DNA of 64,000 nucleotides from Nemophila menziesii (taxonomy: Eukaryota; Streptophyta; Magnoliopsida; Boraginales; Hydrophyllaceae): NCBI GenBank assembly GCA_029959085.1, contig JARWIR010000010.1, forward strand, positions 30,558,731 to 30,622,730, in the 5' to 3' direction. Positions 1 through 12,059 of this stretch are shown piece after piece; position 1 is the stretch's first letter, and every line of letters begins with the position of its first letter. Made by a program: the position numbers and the translations under genes. Under the pieces are notes generated by a model. The model worked only from the letters and a program-made list of their open reading frames with translations. It ran no database searches and was not told where the DNA came from.

Positions 1-194
1 AGTAACCTTTTTGTGTCAATTCACTAAGGTCAATTTAGGTATTTTAAATGAAGTAACGAGTAAACTGACCTTAAAATCCATGATATATCTACCAAAATTA
101 GTGAAAGGGTCCAAAAACCCAAAAATGTGGTCTGAAAACAATTTTACTCTATATCTGGAAAAATTTATTGACAAATGAAATATGAAATTGACAG

Positions 195-586
195 CTAATG
201 ACAGGAGAGGGGAGTCGTGCAATTGAAAGGGAAGAAGAGAAGCGTCAAGGTAAAGTTAAATTATTATTATTTTTATATACGAAAAAAAAGTTTCAATTCT
301 GTTCGATATGTTAAAAATAAGGTTTTAATTTTAAAATGCAGTATCGGGCCGAACTTCTGTCCCATATTCAAGTGAAGTGACGGAACAAATGAGAATAAAC
401 AATAGTGGTGGGATACGAATGCAGTTTAAATCACCGACTACACCTTCATCTTCTTTTTCTCCTGTAGCGTCGTCAAAGGTTGTAATACCTTCTGAAACTA
501 AAAATCATGGTGGTGGTGGTGATAGTTCTGGTGGTCCGGTAGGAGGGTGGATTTCTTCTTTACGTCGTATATCTTCTTCCAAATGA
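195..586 (+). CDS. Last two exons of an unidentified plant gene (partial)
   Basis: Putative exons 195-249 and 342-586 are separated by a 92-bp intron with GT at 250-251 and AG at 340-341. The joined frame is open for 99 codons to a TGA at 584-586. Before the junction is a charged helical stretch (AIEREEEKRQ); after it comes a Ser/Thr/Pro-rich tail with a short Gly run and a basic end (WISSLRRISSSK). An AG acceptor at 193-194 precedes the first exon, so the gene begins outside the window and the internal ATG at 389 is not a real start. I recognise no domain and assign no function. The exon model rests on splice consensus and the open frame only. Confidence 0.45.
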
Positions 587-1203
587 TCTCATGGTATATT
601 ATCATTTTCAAAAAAGAAAAATTAATGTAAAATAGTTATGATACTAACTTGGATTTTGTTTTTCCAGATTGAAATCCATTTTGATATGTGGATGTTTGAT
701 TATGAATTTGACAAAACTAAGGGAGGACCTAGTGAAAGACGGGGTTAGATGGGGTTGGTTGGTTTGTCCCTATTGTGTAAATAGATACGAAGATACTCAG
801 AACTCCACGTTGGATTGGTAGTTTATACATTGTGTGATGATAACAAATGATATAATCGTGAGAATTGTTTTATGAATTTTAAGAGATGTGTTGTGAGCGG
901 TTTCATTATTATTAATTGTTTGTATTGTATGTAATCTTTAATGTTTGATAGATAATGTTACTTGATTCTTCACAACTCTTTGTCAAAATCGGAAGTGTTT
1001 TTGGATTGAAGCAAAGCATATACGCATAAAAGTTTACCCATGTTCAAGGAGGTGATTCGAACCTTGTATATCTTACTTTATATTCTTTAAGGGATGAAGA
1101 AATAGCAAGGTTCTGGCCGGTTTTGTGTGAAAGTAGTTTTATCTGTGAACCTTGTTTTGATGGTAAACTGTAGTGTGTAGGGGATATGTATGGAGAAAAT
1201 AAT

Positions 1204-1491
1204 GGTATATGCTCTATAACTGGTTTCAATAAATATGAATTACTAATCGGTATATAAACATTCATGGTTGAAACACGGGAAATTTGGCATGGTTTGAAGG
1301 GATATGTAGGGAAAAAACAATGGTATTGATGGTATGCTCTATAGCTGGTTTCAATATGATATTAACATTCATTGGATCAATTAAGTGTGAAAACTAGCCG
1401 GTTTCAATATGAAACATTCATAGGATCAATCAAGTATGAAAACTAATAGGTATAAACATTCATGGTTGAAACACGTGAAATTTGGCATGGT
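1204..1491. repeat. Imperfect direct repeats downstream of UGT copy 1
   Basis: Two ~45-bp copies (about 1248-1293 and 1447-1491) share the core AAACATTCATGGTTGAAACA and the following GAAATTTGGCATGG. Between them, shorter units with GGTTTCAATATGA and ATTCATTGGATCAAT are repeated with changes. It looks like local segmental duplication; no transposon ends are visible. Confidence 0.6.
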
Positions 1492-1809
1492 CATAAGACC
1501 CTTGGTATACTTTCCTAGTAAATTTTATGCTACAGTTACTCAATTGGTGAAACCTTATCAGTTAAAGATTGGTCTACTCTATCATTCTTACAGGGATTAT
1601 GTACCAGCTGTTGAATTATGAAGTGGACCATGACAGCAAAATTTAGTTGTATATTTATTGCCTGTTTCTTTCTTGGTTCTCTGGTTTTTTCAATAATTAT
1701 GTTTGGACATTCAACTTAATCTATCTTTTTTTGTTAATTAGAAATGAAGAAGGCTGCAAGTTTCACAAGCTAGTTAATGTTGTTTGCTAATCTCTCAAAA
1801 GGAGTTTTC

Positions 1810-1815
1810 TTTATT
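1810..1815 (-). terminator. Possible polyadenylation signal of UGT copy 1
   Basis: AATAAA reads on the minus strand about 31 bp past the stop codon of the glycosyltransferase at 1846. Position and hexamer fit a plant near-upstream element, but the cleavage site is not shown by sequence alone. Confidence 0.4.
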
Positions 1816-1845
1816 ACAACTTAATGAAACATGAACCACGCATAA

Positions 1846-3263
1846 TCATGACAACATAGATAAGAGAGTCTCAAAATTCTTGCTCGAGCTCCCATTCGGT
1901 TCAACGGACTTAAAAGCAAGCTCTCTCAACTCTCTAACTCGTCTCTTCATCTCTTTCCCTCTTTCGCTTGACAAAACCAATTCAAGACCTCGTAACACTC
2001 CATCCTTACTAAACGCCCCACCTTCAATTTTAATACCAGTTTTCCAAACCCTTTCGGCAACCAAAACATTAACATGTTGATCACCAAAGAACGGCCTACC
2101 AATAACCGGTACACCACCAACAATACTCTCTAGCATTGAATTCCATCCACCATGGAATATAAAAACACCCGTCGCTTTATGACCTAAAACCTGTACCTGA
2201 GGGGTCCATGGAACAATCTTCCCTATTTCCTTAGTCCTTTCCAAGAAACCTTCCGGTAAATTGGGTTTCAAATGATCCTTAAGAGACCAAAGAAACGGGG
2301 TTTTACGCTCTTCCAACGCTTCCGCCAATGCCTTCAACTCATGTGGTGGCGGTGCCACCACGGTTCCAAACCCGATATAAGCAACCGACCCTTCCTTTTG
2401 TTGATCCAACCACGATAAACAACCATGGACATCCGAAACTTTTGATATCGGTGTTGGAGAAATTAAACCGAAAGGGCCAATGTTGAGGAATTTCTTGAAA
2501 TTTGTTTTTAGGTCTTTAACGATGTTTGGGTTTAAATCTTCAAAAGAGTTGACTATTATGGCACTTGCTCGAGGTAAAGTTTGTCCCATTTTGTGAAGCA
2601 TTTCTGAGAAAGGTGAGTGTAAATTTCCAAAGAGAATACCATCAGGCAAATCACACAGGCTTAATTTGGAGAAACCGGGGATAAATGTTACAAGTTCTTC
2701 TTTACGCTCATTAGCGCCTGTAAAATTTCATAAAGATTATTTATTTAACGAAACATAATATACATTATGAATAAATTTAATCTGAACTTACCATCAAGGG
2801 CAATAGTTTGTCTAATAAGGTCAGTATGAAAATGAGCTGAAAGTGGAGTAACCCCTGAAGTCCAAAAGGCAATCCAATCAACACCCATCTCCTCCGCCAT
2901 TTCACAAGTAAACCAGAGAAACGGATCGGCTATCACACAACTAATCTTCCTCCCAACTTTCTCCTCCACCACAGCAATCTCATTCTTAAAACCCTCACGT
3001 GCCACCTTCAAGAAAAATTCGATATCTTCCTGTGACTTCGCTAACACATACCCTTCTGGGAGACCATCATCAACATCATAAGCCTTGACATTATCCAACG
3101 TTGGTGATGATGAGAATAATGAAGAGTTGGATGTGTGTGTGCTGAAGAAGGAGAAGATCGCATTTGGTAAGGTTTTGGCTAATCTTTGAACAAGGTTTAG
3201 AAGTGGTGCACCGTGTGTTCCAAATGGGAATGCTAGCACAGCTACATGGTGTTGTTTTGACAT
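1846..3263 (-). CDS. UGT78-type flavonoid 3-O-glycosyltransferase, copy 1
   Basis: Complete two-exon gene: exon 1 3263-2792, a 74-bp GT-AG phase-1 intron, exon 2 2717-1846; 447 residues, normal for the family. It belongs to the GT1 enzymes that move a sugar from a UDP-sugar to a phenolic, for UGT78 usually the 3-OH of flavonols or anthocyanidins in the cytosol. Visible: the N-terminal [17 protein letters not shown] with catalytic base His17, its partner Asp113 (ADPFLWF), and the 44-residue PSPG box from Trp328 to Gln371 ending FFGDQ. Thr135 (FWTSG) matches the grape VvGT1 donor-contact threonine. PSPG position 20 is Gly (HGGWNS) where Cys is usual. Of the three copies it keeps the most donor-contact residues. 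The acceptor cannot be read from sequence. Confidence 0.9.
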
Positions 3264-3346
3264 TTTGGAGTTTCCGAGCTAAAATTTAGCTGATTAATTA
3301 GACTATGGATCTATGTACTTAGATACTCAAGATGGCTGTAATAAGA

Positions 3347-3354
3347 TATTTATA
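3347..3354 (-). promoter_or_regulatory. TATA box of UGT copy 1
   Basis: TATAAATA reads on the minus strand 84-91 bp upstream of the ATG at 3263, a normal distance for a plant TATA box with a ~50-bp leader. Confidence 0.5.
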
Positions 3355-3512
3355 TGGGTGATGTAACTTTATGCTGCGAGTTTTGAAACCACCACCACCA
3401 CTACTTCTACCAAATTTCTACCAAACTTTGAGCACTTCGCATTAATAGTTAAAAGTGAATAGGAAAACCTTTTTTTTTTTTGATTTATTTTTTGGACATA
3501 GTTTTATTTTAA

Positions 3513-3703
3513 GAGTAATGATATTTGTCACCCTTTTTGTATCACCCTTTTATCACCTCCTACGTGTATGCCTACATGGACCAATGAATTGATTTCTCTA
3601 TCCTATTTAATTTTTCTCTATCTTCTATTCAAGGAAAGCAACACATATATATAGACGGGTGATAAAAGGGTGACATAAAAAAGGGTGACATATATCATTA
3701 CTC
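3513..3703. mobile_element. MULE-type MITE in the UGT copy 1 promoter region
   Basis: A 191-bp element with long terminal inverted repeats starting GAGTAATGATA and continuing through two CACCCTTTT motifs at each end. It is flanked by a perfect 9-bp direct repeat TTATTTTAA at 3504-3512 and 3704-3712. A 9-bp target duplication is the mark of Mutator-like elements. It carries no gene. It lies about 250 bp upstream of the UGT copy 1 start codon. Confidence 0.85.
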
Positions 3704-3911
3704 TTATTTTAATTAATGAAAGAGAGAAACAAATAAGCCAAAAAAAGGGAGCATCATTGAATTGTTTATTTTTTTCTTGAAAAATCTTCAAATAGAAGTG
3801 ATACTGGCCTATAGCGAATGTTTCAATAAGATCTTGACAAGTGAGAGTGACCGACAAAGTCTAAATTAGTGATGACATAATCAATTTTAAATTGAGAAAA
3901 AAATTTAATGC

Positions 3912-4609
3912 GAGAAAATTTTTGTTTTTAGGTTCTTTGGTAAGTTTAGTTTTATTTTCTTTCTTTTTTTAGTGTTTTTAATTTCTTTATTCGAGTTGAT
4001 CGAGTAATAGGTTTAAATTTTATTGCAAATCCAATTTTTCGAGGGGTTAATACTAAACAATTCATGGACTTATTCTTTTTTAAATTAGAGTTTGTTTACA
4101 CTTGGGGATTTCAGGTCAAACTATGTTTGGTAAGTTTTAGTTTTTAGTACGAGAAAGTTTTATTTTTTTAGGTTCTTTGGTAAGTTTAGTTTTAATTTCT
4201 TCCTTCTTTTAGTGTTTTTAGATTTTTTTTCTAGTTGATCGAGTAATAGGCTTAAATTCGTATGCAAATCCAATTCTTCGAGGGGTTAATACTAAACAAT
4301 TCATGGACTTATTCTCTTTTAAATTAGAGTTTGTTTACACTTGGGGATTTCGGGTCAAACTATGTTTGGTAAGTTTTAGTTTTTAGTACGAGAAAGTTTG
4401 AGTTTTTAGGTTCTTTGGTAAGTTTAGTTTTAATTTCTTCCTTTTCTTTTTAGTGTTTTTAGATTTTTTTTTTGAGTTGATCGAGTAATAGGCTTAAATT
4501 CTTATGCAAATCCAATTCTTTCGAGGGGTTAATACTAAACAATTCATAGACTTATTCTCTTTTAAATTAGATTTTGTTTACACTTGGGGATTTCGGGTCA
4601 AACTATGTT
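3912..4609. repeat. 239-bp tandem repeat, three copies
   Basis: Three near-identical units begin with GAGAAA at 3912, 4151 and 4390. Each runs through GGTTCTTTGGTAAGTTTAG, GAGTTGATCGAGTAATAGG, CGAGGGGTTAATACTAAAC and TTTGTTTACACTTGGGGATT. The third unit is shortened at about 4609. The few substitutions suggest recent or homogenised duplication. It directly precedes Gypsy-derived sequence. Confidence 0.9.
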
Positions 4610-5840
4610 GTAATTTACTCAATTGCTAATTTTATCTTCTATACTTGGTTTCATCTCTCGTTTAATAACAATTTGTTATCGGTTCCTTAGTGATCAAGTT
4701 GCTACTTAATCACCGGTTCTAGCTTTTCAGCACTATCACCCAAACTTAGGGCTCATAATTCTGAAAGTGTGATTTCTATTGGTGTCGTAACTCGAATAAT
4801 CTTTTGCTTTGATTTTTGTTCTTTATACCTTTATCCTTCCTCTCTTGATACATAAGGGTATTGCATGATCGAGATCTATTTGGAAGGCGATCAGTTATTA
4901 CTTGGGGTCTCATTTTGATGGTTGCATATATGGAGATTGACATAAGAAAAATGGAGTTGATTGAAAGCCCGATTCTTCAATCGCCAATGAAATTACATGC
5001 AACTTATGTCAACTCATCTGGTAAGAAATGTGTAATGATTATAACCACTACAATCAACTATATAATGAGAAAGATATGGAAACCAGGTAAACCAAAAGTT
5101 CTTCTTCTTTTTCTTTACTAGTCTTGATGATGCGCTTTATACTAACCCTTTGTCCGAGCCTATTGAAAAAATTATTGAGAAAGAAAAAGAAATGAAAAAC
5201 AATAAAAACAAGAAAATTAAGTAGCTTGACATCTCACATAAAAAAGAGTCATGTCTAACTAAAATCAAATAAAAGAACCGGCAAAGTGGAAATGTTATGT
5301 AATCATCAGAAATTGATATTGAGATTATTTGGGATGCTTATCAAGCGCATAAAGAGGGTTGAGTGAAAACTCAAACTCTAGGACTATTCGTCGTCGGCTA
5401 GTGAGGAGAGAGTAAAAAACTCAGTCCAAACTATCCAAATACTTATCATACCGTCCATAAGCCTACATTATAACCTTAAGAACTTATAATTCTTAGTCAC
5501 GTGATCTAGTAACTATTAAGAAAAGAGAGAGTAGTTTAGTGGTCTATTGAATACTATGTTAAGATCGAGGAACAACCTATAGGCTATAGCCACCATATCA
5601 GACTAAGCAAAAAACCTATCATTCTTTCATTGTGAAGCTAATCTAATCTTGAAAGTATAACGTATCGATTGTTTGTCTAATAAGTGTATGTGTGATTTAG
5701 TTTGTAGATATTATTACATGAAAATTGTTGGGTAGTTGATTTATAAATCATTCTTTACACTCTACTCTGCAAAATGTAGTAACTTAGCCCCTGTTTAGTT
5801 CTTATTTTGTTGGGACGACAAAACTTTGAGTTGGTGGTCT
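4610..5840 (+). mobile_element. Gypsy 3' internal region, degenerate
   Basis: Non-coding sequence leading into the LTR at 5841. The part from about 5550 to 5840 reappears inverted at 8692-9080 and, less closely, at 33087-33310 (for example GAGGAACAACCTATAG and GATTAGTTTTGCAATGCA in the inverted copy), always just before an LTR beginning TGATGTCTC or TGGTGTCTC. This shared position shows it is the 3' internal part of one Gypsy family. The 86-codon open frame at 4861-5121 matches nothing I know. Confidence 0.55.
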
Positions 5841-7180
5841 TGGTGTCTCCTTTTATGTGATAGATTAATATAGTCACAAAGAATATATTTAGGGGCTATT
5901 TTTAGTTATTTGAGGGATCAATCCCTATACTTAGACATTTTCACATTTCTTTCTTGTTTTGGTTACTTATTATTTTTAGAGTTATTTGTGCGTGATTTGT
6001 GTGTTATTATGCAGATATTAGGTAATTGGATGGTACGAGATCCCAAGATGAAGATAGGAGTTGAGAAATGAAGTTCAAACCCAATTCAAAGCGTTAAAAG
6101 ACCGAAAAACCACTTTTAGATGCTAGATAGTTATCGACTAACTTTGGAAATCGACAAGATAGAGTCACCACATGCAATTGACGAATATTATGAGAGAGAC
6201 CTTTGATTTAATGGTAGTATTTGGAGCCAGGAGCGCATGAGAACTAACGGTTCATGATTTGAAGTTAATATGAAGAAGTTATTAGTGTTGCAGCTACCGT
6301 GGCTCAAACCAGTCCACTCCTTCACTAAAAATGTCTTGGGTTGACTTGGGCCATTTAAAAGGGTCACACAACATAAAAAACATTTTAAACCCTTTATATA
6401 TATAATTAACTTTCATAAAGGGTTACCAATCATTAGAGAAGAGATTTATTCAGCTTGGAGAGAGGAGAACGCCTAGAGAAGATAAGGATGGGAGTTGAGC
6501 CCTACCTCACTACTCTACACCATTCCACCATCAATCTTAGGGTAATTTAGTATTAGTTTCTTGTCCTAAAAAATTATTCTTTTACTTTTATACTTTTATT
6601 TCATTTTTTTAGTATGAACTAATTCTAATTTAGATTGAATTTACGATTATGTATGAACCTTGAATATTGTTAGATGATTATTTATTTTATTTGGGACCAC
6701 TTTACATTTAATTGAATTGTGTAATGGTTTATATTTGTTTATGAACTGAATTAATTTATCTTTATATATACCGATCAAATATATATTGACCGTAGTATCC
6801 TAGTTTGTCACCCTAACTAGTGTTTTGGGAATAGTACGAGTCATATAAGTCCGGTGTTCATTAGTGATCTAGACAAGCTTGACTAGTCGGATAATCATAT
6901 ATGTTAATTACTTATAACACTGATCATTACGTAGAACTACCTTGTAAGAGTACTCTAGTAATTGTTAAGCATCCTTCTCGGGAGTTAGAAGGAAATTAGA
7001 ATCTTGGTTAGCATAACTTCCCAATTCGCCCTTATAACTAGAATCATCGATTTAGTACGATAAGGGAATAATTAGGAGACTTGATATATACTCATATACT
7101 TATCTCCTCTATTAGATATTTAATTTATTTATTTCTTTAATTTCTTAATTAGTTTATTTCTATGTGCACTTTAGTTTATA
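5841..7180 (+). mobile_element. Gypsy 3' LTR, truncated (plus)
   Basis: Starts TGGTGTCTCC and is homologous over its length to the inverted LTR at 7181-8691 (shared blocks include GACCGAAAAACCACTTTT at about 6100 and ACTAGTCGGATAATCATATA at about 6892). It lacks the last ~170 bp that the other copies carry, ending where the opposite LTR begins. It is the left arm of a large inverted repeat. Confidence 0.65.
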
Positions 7181-8691
7181 TGGTTTCCAAAGGTGTGATA
7201 AAATAAGCTACTACTTCATACCTCGAGAGAACTAACTAACTGCAAGTTTATGTATGATTGACAAGTAATAAAAGTAAGTATTAATAGTTATCATCTCCAC
7301 ATGGGACTATGTTTTAGTCTTAATATTGTGTTTCTAAGCAGTGTAGGTGATTTTGTTGCTACTACTAAAAAGATTGAAATTAAAAGATAATAATTGTTTA
7401 GTTTTTGTAATTGAGGACTAAGATGTAGAAAAAGTAAAACTTTAAGAGTTAAACTACTAAAGAAAATAAACTACACAAGAGATAAGATGAGAGATATAAC
7501 TCAAGTTTGCTAGTATTCCCCTATCGCTCTGAGTCAATGATTCTAGTTATAAGGGAGAAGGTTGCCTAAAAATTACTAGAGTGCATAGGAGAGGAAATTT
7601 TATGTAATGATTAGTGCTAAAAAGTAATTAAATATATGATCATCCGACTAGTTAAGCCCATCAGGATCACTAATGCACACCAGACATAAATGAACTAGTT
7701 CCATTCCCAAACCCCCTGCCATGTGACAGTCTAGGGTACTAAGAATTTTTTTATATTTAATCAGGATATAGAAAGATAAATTAAATCAATTCATAAATAA
7801 CTATAATCAAAATACCAACTCAATTAAACATAAAATAGTCCCAAATAACATAAAAACCCCATCAAAATAGTATACAAGGTTCATACATAATTGCAAACTC
7901 AAGCTAAAGTAAATTAATTCATACTAAAAACAATACAATCTATGGATAAAAGAACTATAATAATGTTTAGGATAAGAAACTAATACTAATTACCATAATG
8001 ATCGATGGTGGAATGGTATAGATGTGGTGTAGTAGGTCTCCAACTTCTATTCTTCTCCTTCCTAAGCGTTCTCCTCTCTTTAATGAATAAAACTGATGTA
8101 GAATGACTAAGGATTCATTTTTAATGATAAAACTGATATATAAAGGTCCATTTACGTTTAAGATGTTGTGGGACCCTTTTAGATGGCCCAAGTCAACCCA
8201 TAAATGTTTTACCAAAGGAGTAGACTAGTTTGAGCCACGGTAGCTACACCTTTAATAACTTCTTCATCTTAACTCCAAATGATGAACCCTCAACTCTCAT
8301 GTGCTCCTGAATCCAAGTACTACCTTGAAACCAAAGGGCTCCTCCATAATCTTCATCAATTGCACGTGTTGACTCTGGTTTCCAAAGTTAGCCGATAAAT
8401 ACTATAGCTTTCCAAAAGTGGCTTTTCGGTCCATTAATCCTTGACATGGGTTTGAACTTTCTTTCTCATCTTATTATCCTCGTCTTGGGATCTTGTATCA
8501 TCCAAGTACCTAGAAGATGTACACTTAACACACAAATTACACACAAATAACTCTAAAAAAGTAACAAATATCCGAAACTAGACAAGAAATGAGAAACTAT
8601 CTTAATATAGATAATCCCTCAAATAAGTCCAAATAACCCCTAAAAATATGTCTCGTGACTAGATTAATATATAACATAAAAGGAGACATCA
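7181..8691 (-). mobile_element. Gypsy 3' LTR (minus), right arm of an inverted LTR pair
   Basis: On the minus strand it begins TGATGTCTCC at 8691 and ends with the CA complementary to 7181-7182; 1511 bp. Its end (AAGGTGTGATAAAATA on the plus strand) resembles the ends of the LTRs at 56224 and 59477, which supports the boundary. The sequence beyond 8691 is conserved internal region, so this is a 3' LTR and not a solo LTR. Confidence 0.65.
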
Positions 8692-9120
8692 AGACCGCCA
8701 ACTCAAACTTTTGTCGTCTTCTTAGACTTGGGACATCCTTAAGATTAAGGGTGGTGGTATTGGTCTTCCCAACCAATCCATCGCCTGCCCTCTTCACCGA
8801 TAAAAAAAAATTGTCGTCTTGACAAAATAAGAACTAAACTAGGTCCTAAGTCAAATAAATATTGGAGAGAAGAATGTAAAGAATTATACCAAATCAACTA
8901 CCTAAAATTTTTCATGTAATAATATATAGATATTAAATCACACATATACTTATTATACAAACAATCAACATGTTATAATTTCAAGATTAGATTAGTTTTG
9001 CAATGCAAGAATGGTACGTTTTTTGCTTAGTCTGATATGGTAGCTATAGGTTGTTCCTCGATCCTAACATAGAATAGACCTCGAAGAAGGTTTACAATAA
9101 TAAGGCGCATCATCAATATA
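8692..9120 (-). mobile_element. Gypsy 3' internal region (minus), fragment
   Basis: Inverted homologue of about 5530-5840, including GGTTGTTCCTCGATCC and the pre-LTR segment. The element is broken beyond about 9120 and no coding part remains. Confidence 0.5.
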
Positions 9121-9295
9121 ACACATACATTTACCATCTGTTATCAGAGGCCTTCTATAGTGGAGGAGTTTCTCTCGCTGGAGTCCAACATGGATATAAT
9201 TTTTTATCAAACCATGATAATTTGTTTGTGTTCTTTACTTCTGTTTAGTATCTGTTCTTTAATCTTTTTTTGTGAATCACCACTAAACAAAACTA

Positions 9296-10680
9296 ATGCT
9301 AAGGTTTTTACAACAAGTTGTATTGGTGCGTGGAGTCCAAAATAGAATGGCAAGGAGAGATAATATAATAAATAGGGTAATAGACGTTCTGAATTTTTGT
9401 CCTTGGTGTGGTACGACCGGAGATACAACAATTCATTTATTCAAAGATTACGGAAATCTAAAAACATGTGTACTTCATTAAGAAAGAAATTCATCGCAAG
9501 TTATTTAATCCGGGTGTTGATGGTTTGGTAAGTGAGGGAGATGTGACATCATGTGGAGTAATTTTTAGTTGGGATTCATTGAGGGGTCAGTGTTGGATCA
9601 TTAGTGATGGTGAAGGACCAAGTAGCATATTAGGGTAGCAGGTGAATAAAGGGATGAGGTCAGCAGTTAATGGGTCTCATGGAGTTAATCAGTCAGATAT
9701 GAACTTGAGTAACTCATTATCAGCGTTACAAAGAGGGACAAATTTTGGTTTGCAGAATGATATGTTTTTTGCGTAAGTAGATGATTCGGTAATACCATCT
9801 AATGGGTTATCAAGTAGAGATCACAATAGTAATTTTAACTCCGAATTATATTCTAGGAATAGGTAGTTTAAATTATTATTCCAACTCACATGTGAATTCT
9901 ACACTAGTAAATAAAGTGGATTGGTGGAATAGAAATTTATCCGGAAAATGGTTATTAGCGGGTTTATCTTGGAACATATTCTTTAGCGTGTTAATTGGTG
10001 TCATATGGCAGGAATATAATGAACCGTGTTTAACAATATTACGTTTCATATTAGAGAGATTCTAATTAAAATAACCAAGTATATAGCATCAGAGCATATA
10101 AAGGCATGGAGTAGTCAACCAGGAAGGTCATTTGGACATCAAGAGTATATGGAACTCATTGGTTGGTGTATACCCAATCAAGGAATTAAAACTTAACACA
10201 GATGGTAGATGTGACTTTAGAAGGGGTAAAGGGGGGGGGGCTGGTAGAGTATTAAGAGATACTGAGGGCAACTAGGTTTGGGGGTTCTCCTTGAGAGTAC
10301 ATTGTTATTCACTGGTAATTGCAGAATTGGTGGAACATCATGAGAGCTTGAGCATGACAGAAGATATGGGAGTTAAAGACCTATGCGTGGAAGTGTATTC
10401 ACAAGAGGTACTGGAAGTCTTATCTATAGAGAAACCTGTGAGAGGTCCGACCACAGTTTGGGTGGAGGGGATACGTGATATCTTGGTTCAAAATAGATTG
10501 TAGGTGATTAAGTGTGTATACAGAGAGGCAAAAATGTGTGATGATTGGTTAACATATTTAGGATTGCATCAGGGTCATGAATATCTCACTTACATTGACC
10601 CACCTGAGGAAATTTGGAGTATACTCACGTGTGACGGGTTCAGGTGGAAATCACCGAGAAAGATTTATAGTCCAAATATA
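9296..10680 (+). pseudogene. LINE remnant: zinc-finger and RNase H parts (LINE-C)
   Basis: Broken 3' end of a plant LINE-1. The frame around 9390-9452 reads CPWCGTTGDTTIHLF, the zinc-binding zf-RVT module after the reverse transcriptase. Near 9930-10065 is the Trp-rich linker (WWNRNLSGKW), and from about 10150 an RNase H-like domain follows in changing frames: KLNTDGRC, a gap at a run of ten G (from about 10230), then GRVLRDTEGN with an in-frame stop. Several frameshifts and stops make it dead. It differs from LINE-A and LINE-B and resembles the RNase H type often annotated At1g65750-like. Confidence 0.65.
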
Positions 10681-11219
10681 GTTTTGAACCTAGTTATGTA
10701 TTTTTTTATTCTAGTTTCATGGTCTAAAGACCTCCCTTGTGTAAAAAAAAACTAATGGAGCATGTATAATAAGACATGGACAATATATGATGGTTGAGGG
10801 GAATGTAGGGATTTTTTATACAAGGTCAGCAACTTAGGCAGAAGGCATTGCAATCGTGAATACTATTTTTATTCTTTTGGAAAGATCTTACCCTCCACAA
10901 GATTCTTTGCTTAGTGATTATAAATATATTATTAGGAAACTCTCAACTAAGAGACTCTACAAAGACAAGAAGTTGCCGAATATTTTGTTTGACTTTAAAT
11001 GTATGGATCGTAATAATAATATTTGGTATGTTATGAATTTTAGAAAATTTAACAAGAGTACATGTTAAGTAATTAAACAAAATAGTAGATGGCAATTTGT
11101 TTGGAGTAACTGAATATTCTAACCTATTTTTTCAATTGGTAAGCTCTTGAATCCCATCATCCTATATAAATTAGATAACAGACATATTCTTCAAATTTTT
11201 TGACAAAGAACGAAACAGA
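10681..11219. other. No recognised feature
   Basis: AT-rich sequence between the LINE remnant ending near 10680 and the 3' end of LINE-A. The open frame at 10856-11068 has no recognisable protein. The T-run at about 11198 could mark the poly-A end of LINE-A (minus strand) but is only six bases. Confidence 0.4.
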
Positions 11220-11280
11220 ATAAAACAAAATGAAACAATCTACCCTGTCATTATCCGATTCTCATTTGATTTCTAGCTTG

Positions 11281-11881
11281 GCAAAGAAATCTTGAACCGC
11301 CGTCACGTTGGGATTTGATGTCGTATCCCTGTGTCTCGCGTTTTAGCCAACTTATCTGCTCTTGAGTTCAGATGCATAGGGATGTGGCTGAAATTCACTT
11401 CACCAACCTCGTCCACTAAGCACCTAATTTTTTTGAGCAGTGACTTGATTTTCCATATGGCCGCAGACACTTGCTTGATACCCGGAATAAGTTAAAGGCA
11501 ATCCAAAAAGGTGGATTTCTTGTCGTGTTTGTACTCCTTACATATATCCAGAGTCTCTATTATTGCTCGTGCTTCTCCTTCGATGTCTGTATCAAAAAGT
11601 TCATTCTTTTGATGTTTAAATTTCACTCCAAAATTTCTATGAATCTCTAATATACCAATACTAGTATGTGTGTATGTATGTTCAAACGAAGCGTCATAGG
11701 TAAATTCACCATGACTTTGAAAATCTTTTTCAGTGTCTTTGTGTCTTTGTATTGAATTATTGATCATCAGGCTGACCTCTGGACTGTTCCAGTTTTCACC
11801 GAATAGCTCCTTCGTATTTCTATTCGTTGTCCTAATAACCTCATCTGTATCTATCTCCTTGTCGTTATGTCTACTTCTCAT
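11281..11881 (-). pseudogene. LINE-A RNase H domain
   Basis: The open part (11881-11492, 129 codons) has the RNase H-like pattern D-ASFEH, GILEIHRNFG and the acidic EGEARAI. It continues after a frameshift with SLLKKIRCLVDEVGE and HIPMHLNSRADKLAK near 11440-11320, where the Asn-x-x-Ala-Asp-x-x-Ala signature is typical of plant LINE RNase H. The same motifs occur in LINE-B at 53220-53400. Confidence 0.7.
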
Positions 11882-12059
11882 TTTCTATTTCTAGATGTTT
11901 AGAATCATAACAAAACATAATTTGTTATCATTCTTTGATCCCATCCTCTTTCTATGTAATTTTGAATAATTTTCATAATAGATTGTCCCTAGCTATCTTA
12001 TGTTTCTTGTCACTATTTGCATCATTGATCTTGCCCATATTTAATTACAAATGCTGCAT

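Larger units (their letters stand above)
587..1845. other. Intergenic region with local imperfect duplications
   Basis: No gene is recognised. The first part is probably the 3' UTR of the gene ending at 586. The segment 1204-1491 is a mosaic of short imperfect direct repeats: the block at 1248-1293 recurs at about 1447-1491, and a block with CTGGTTTCAATA recurs near 1222, 1343 and 1399. The short open frames here are not supported by any recognisable protein. Confidence 0.6.

Noticed and set aside
1436..1621. 61-codon open frame beside UGT copy 1
   Set aside because: It overlaps locally duplicated non-coding sequence and has no recognisable product.
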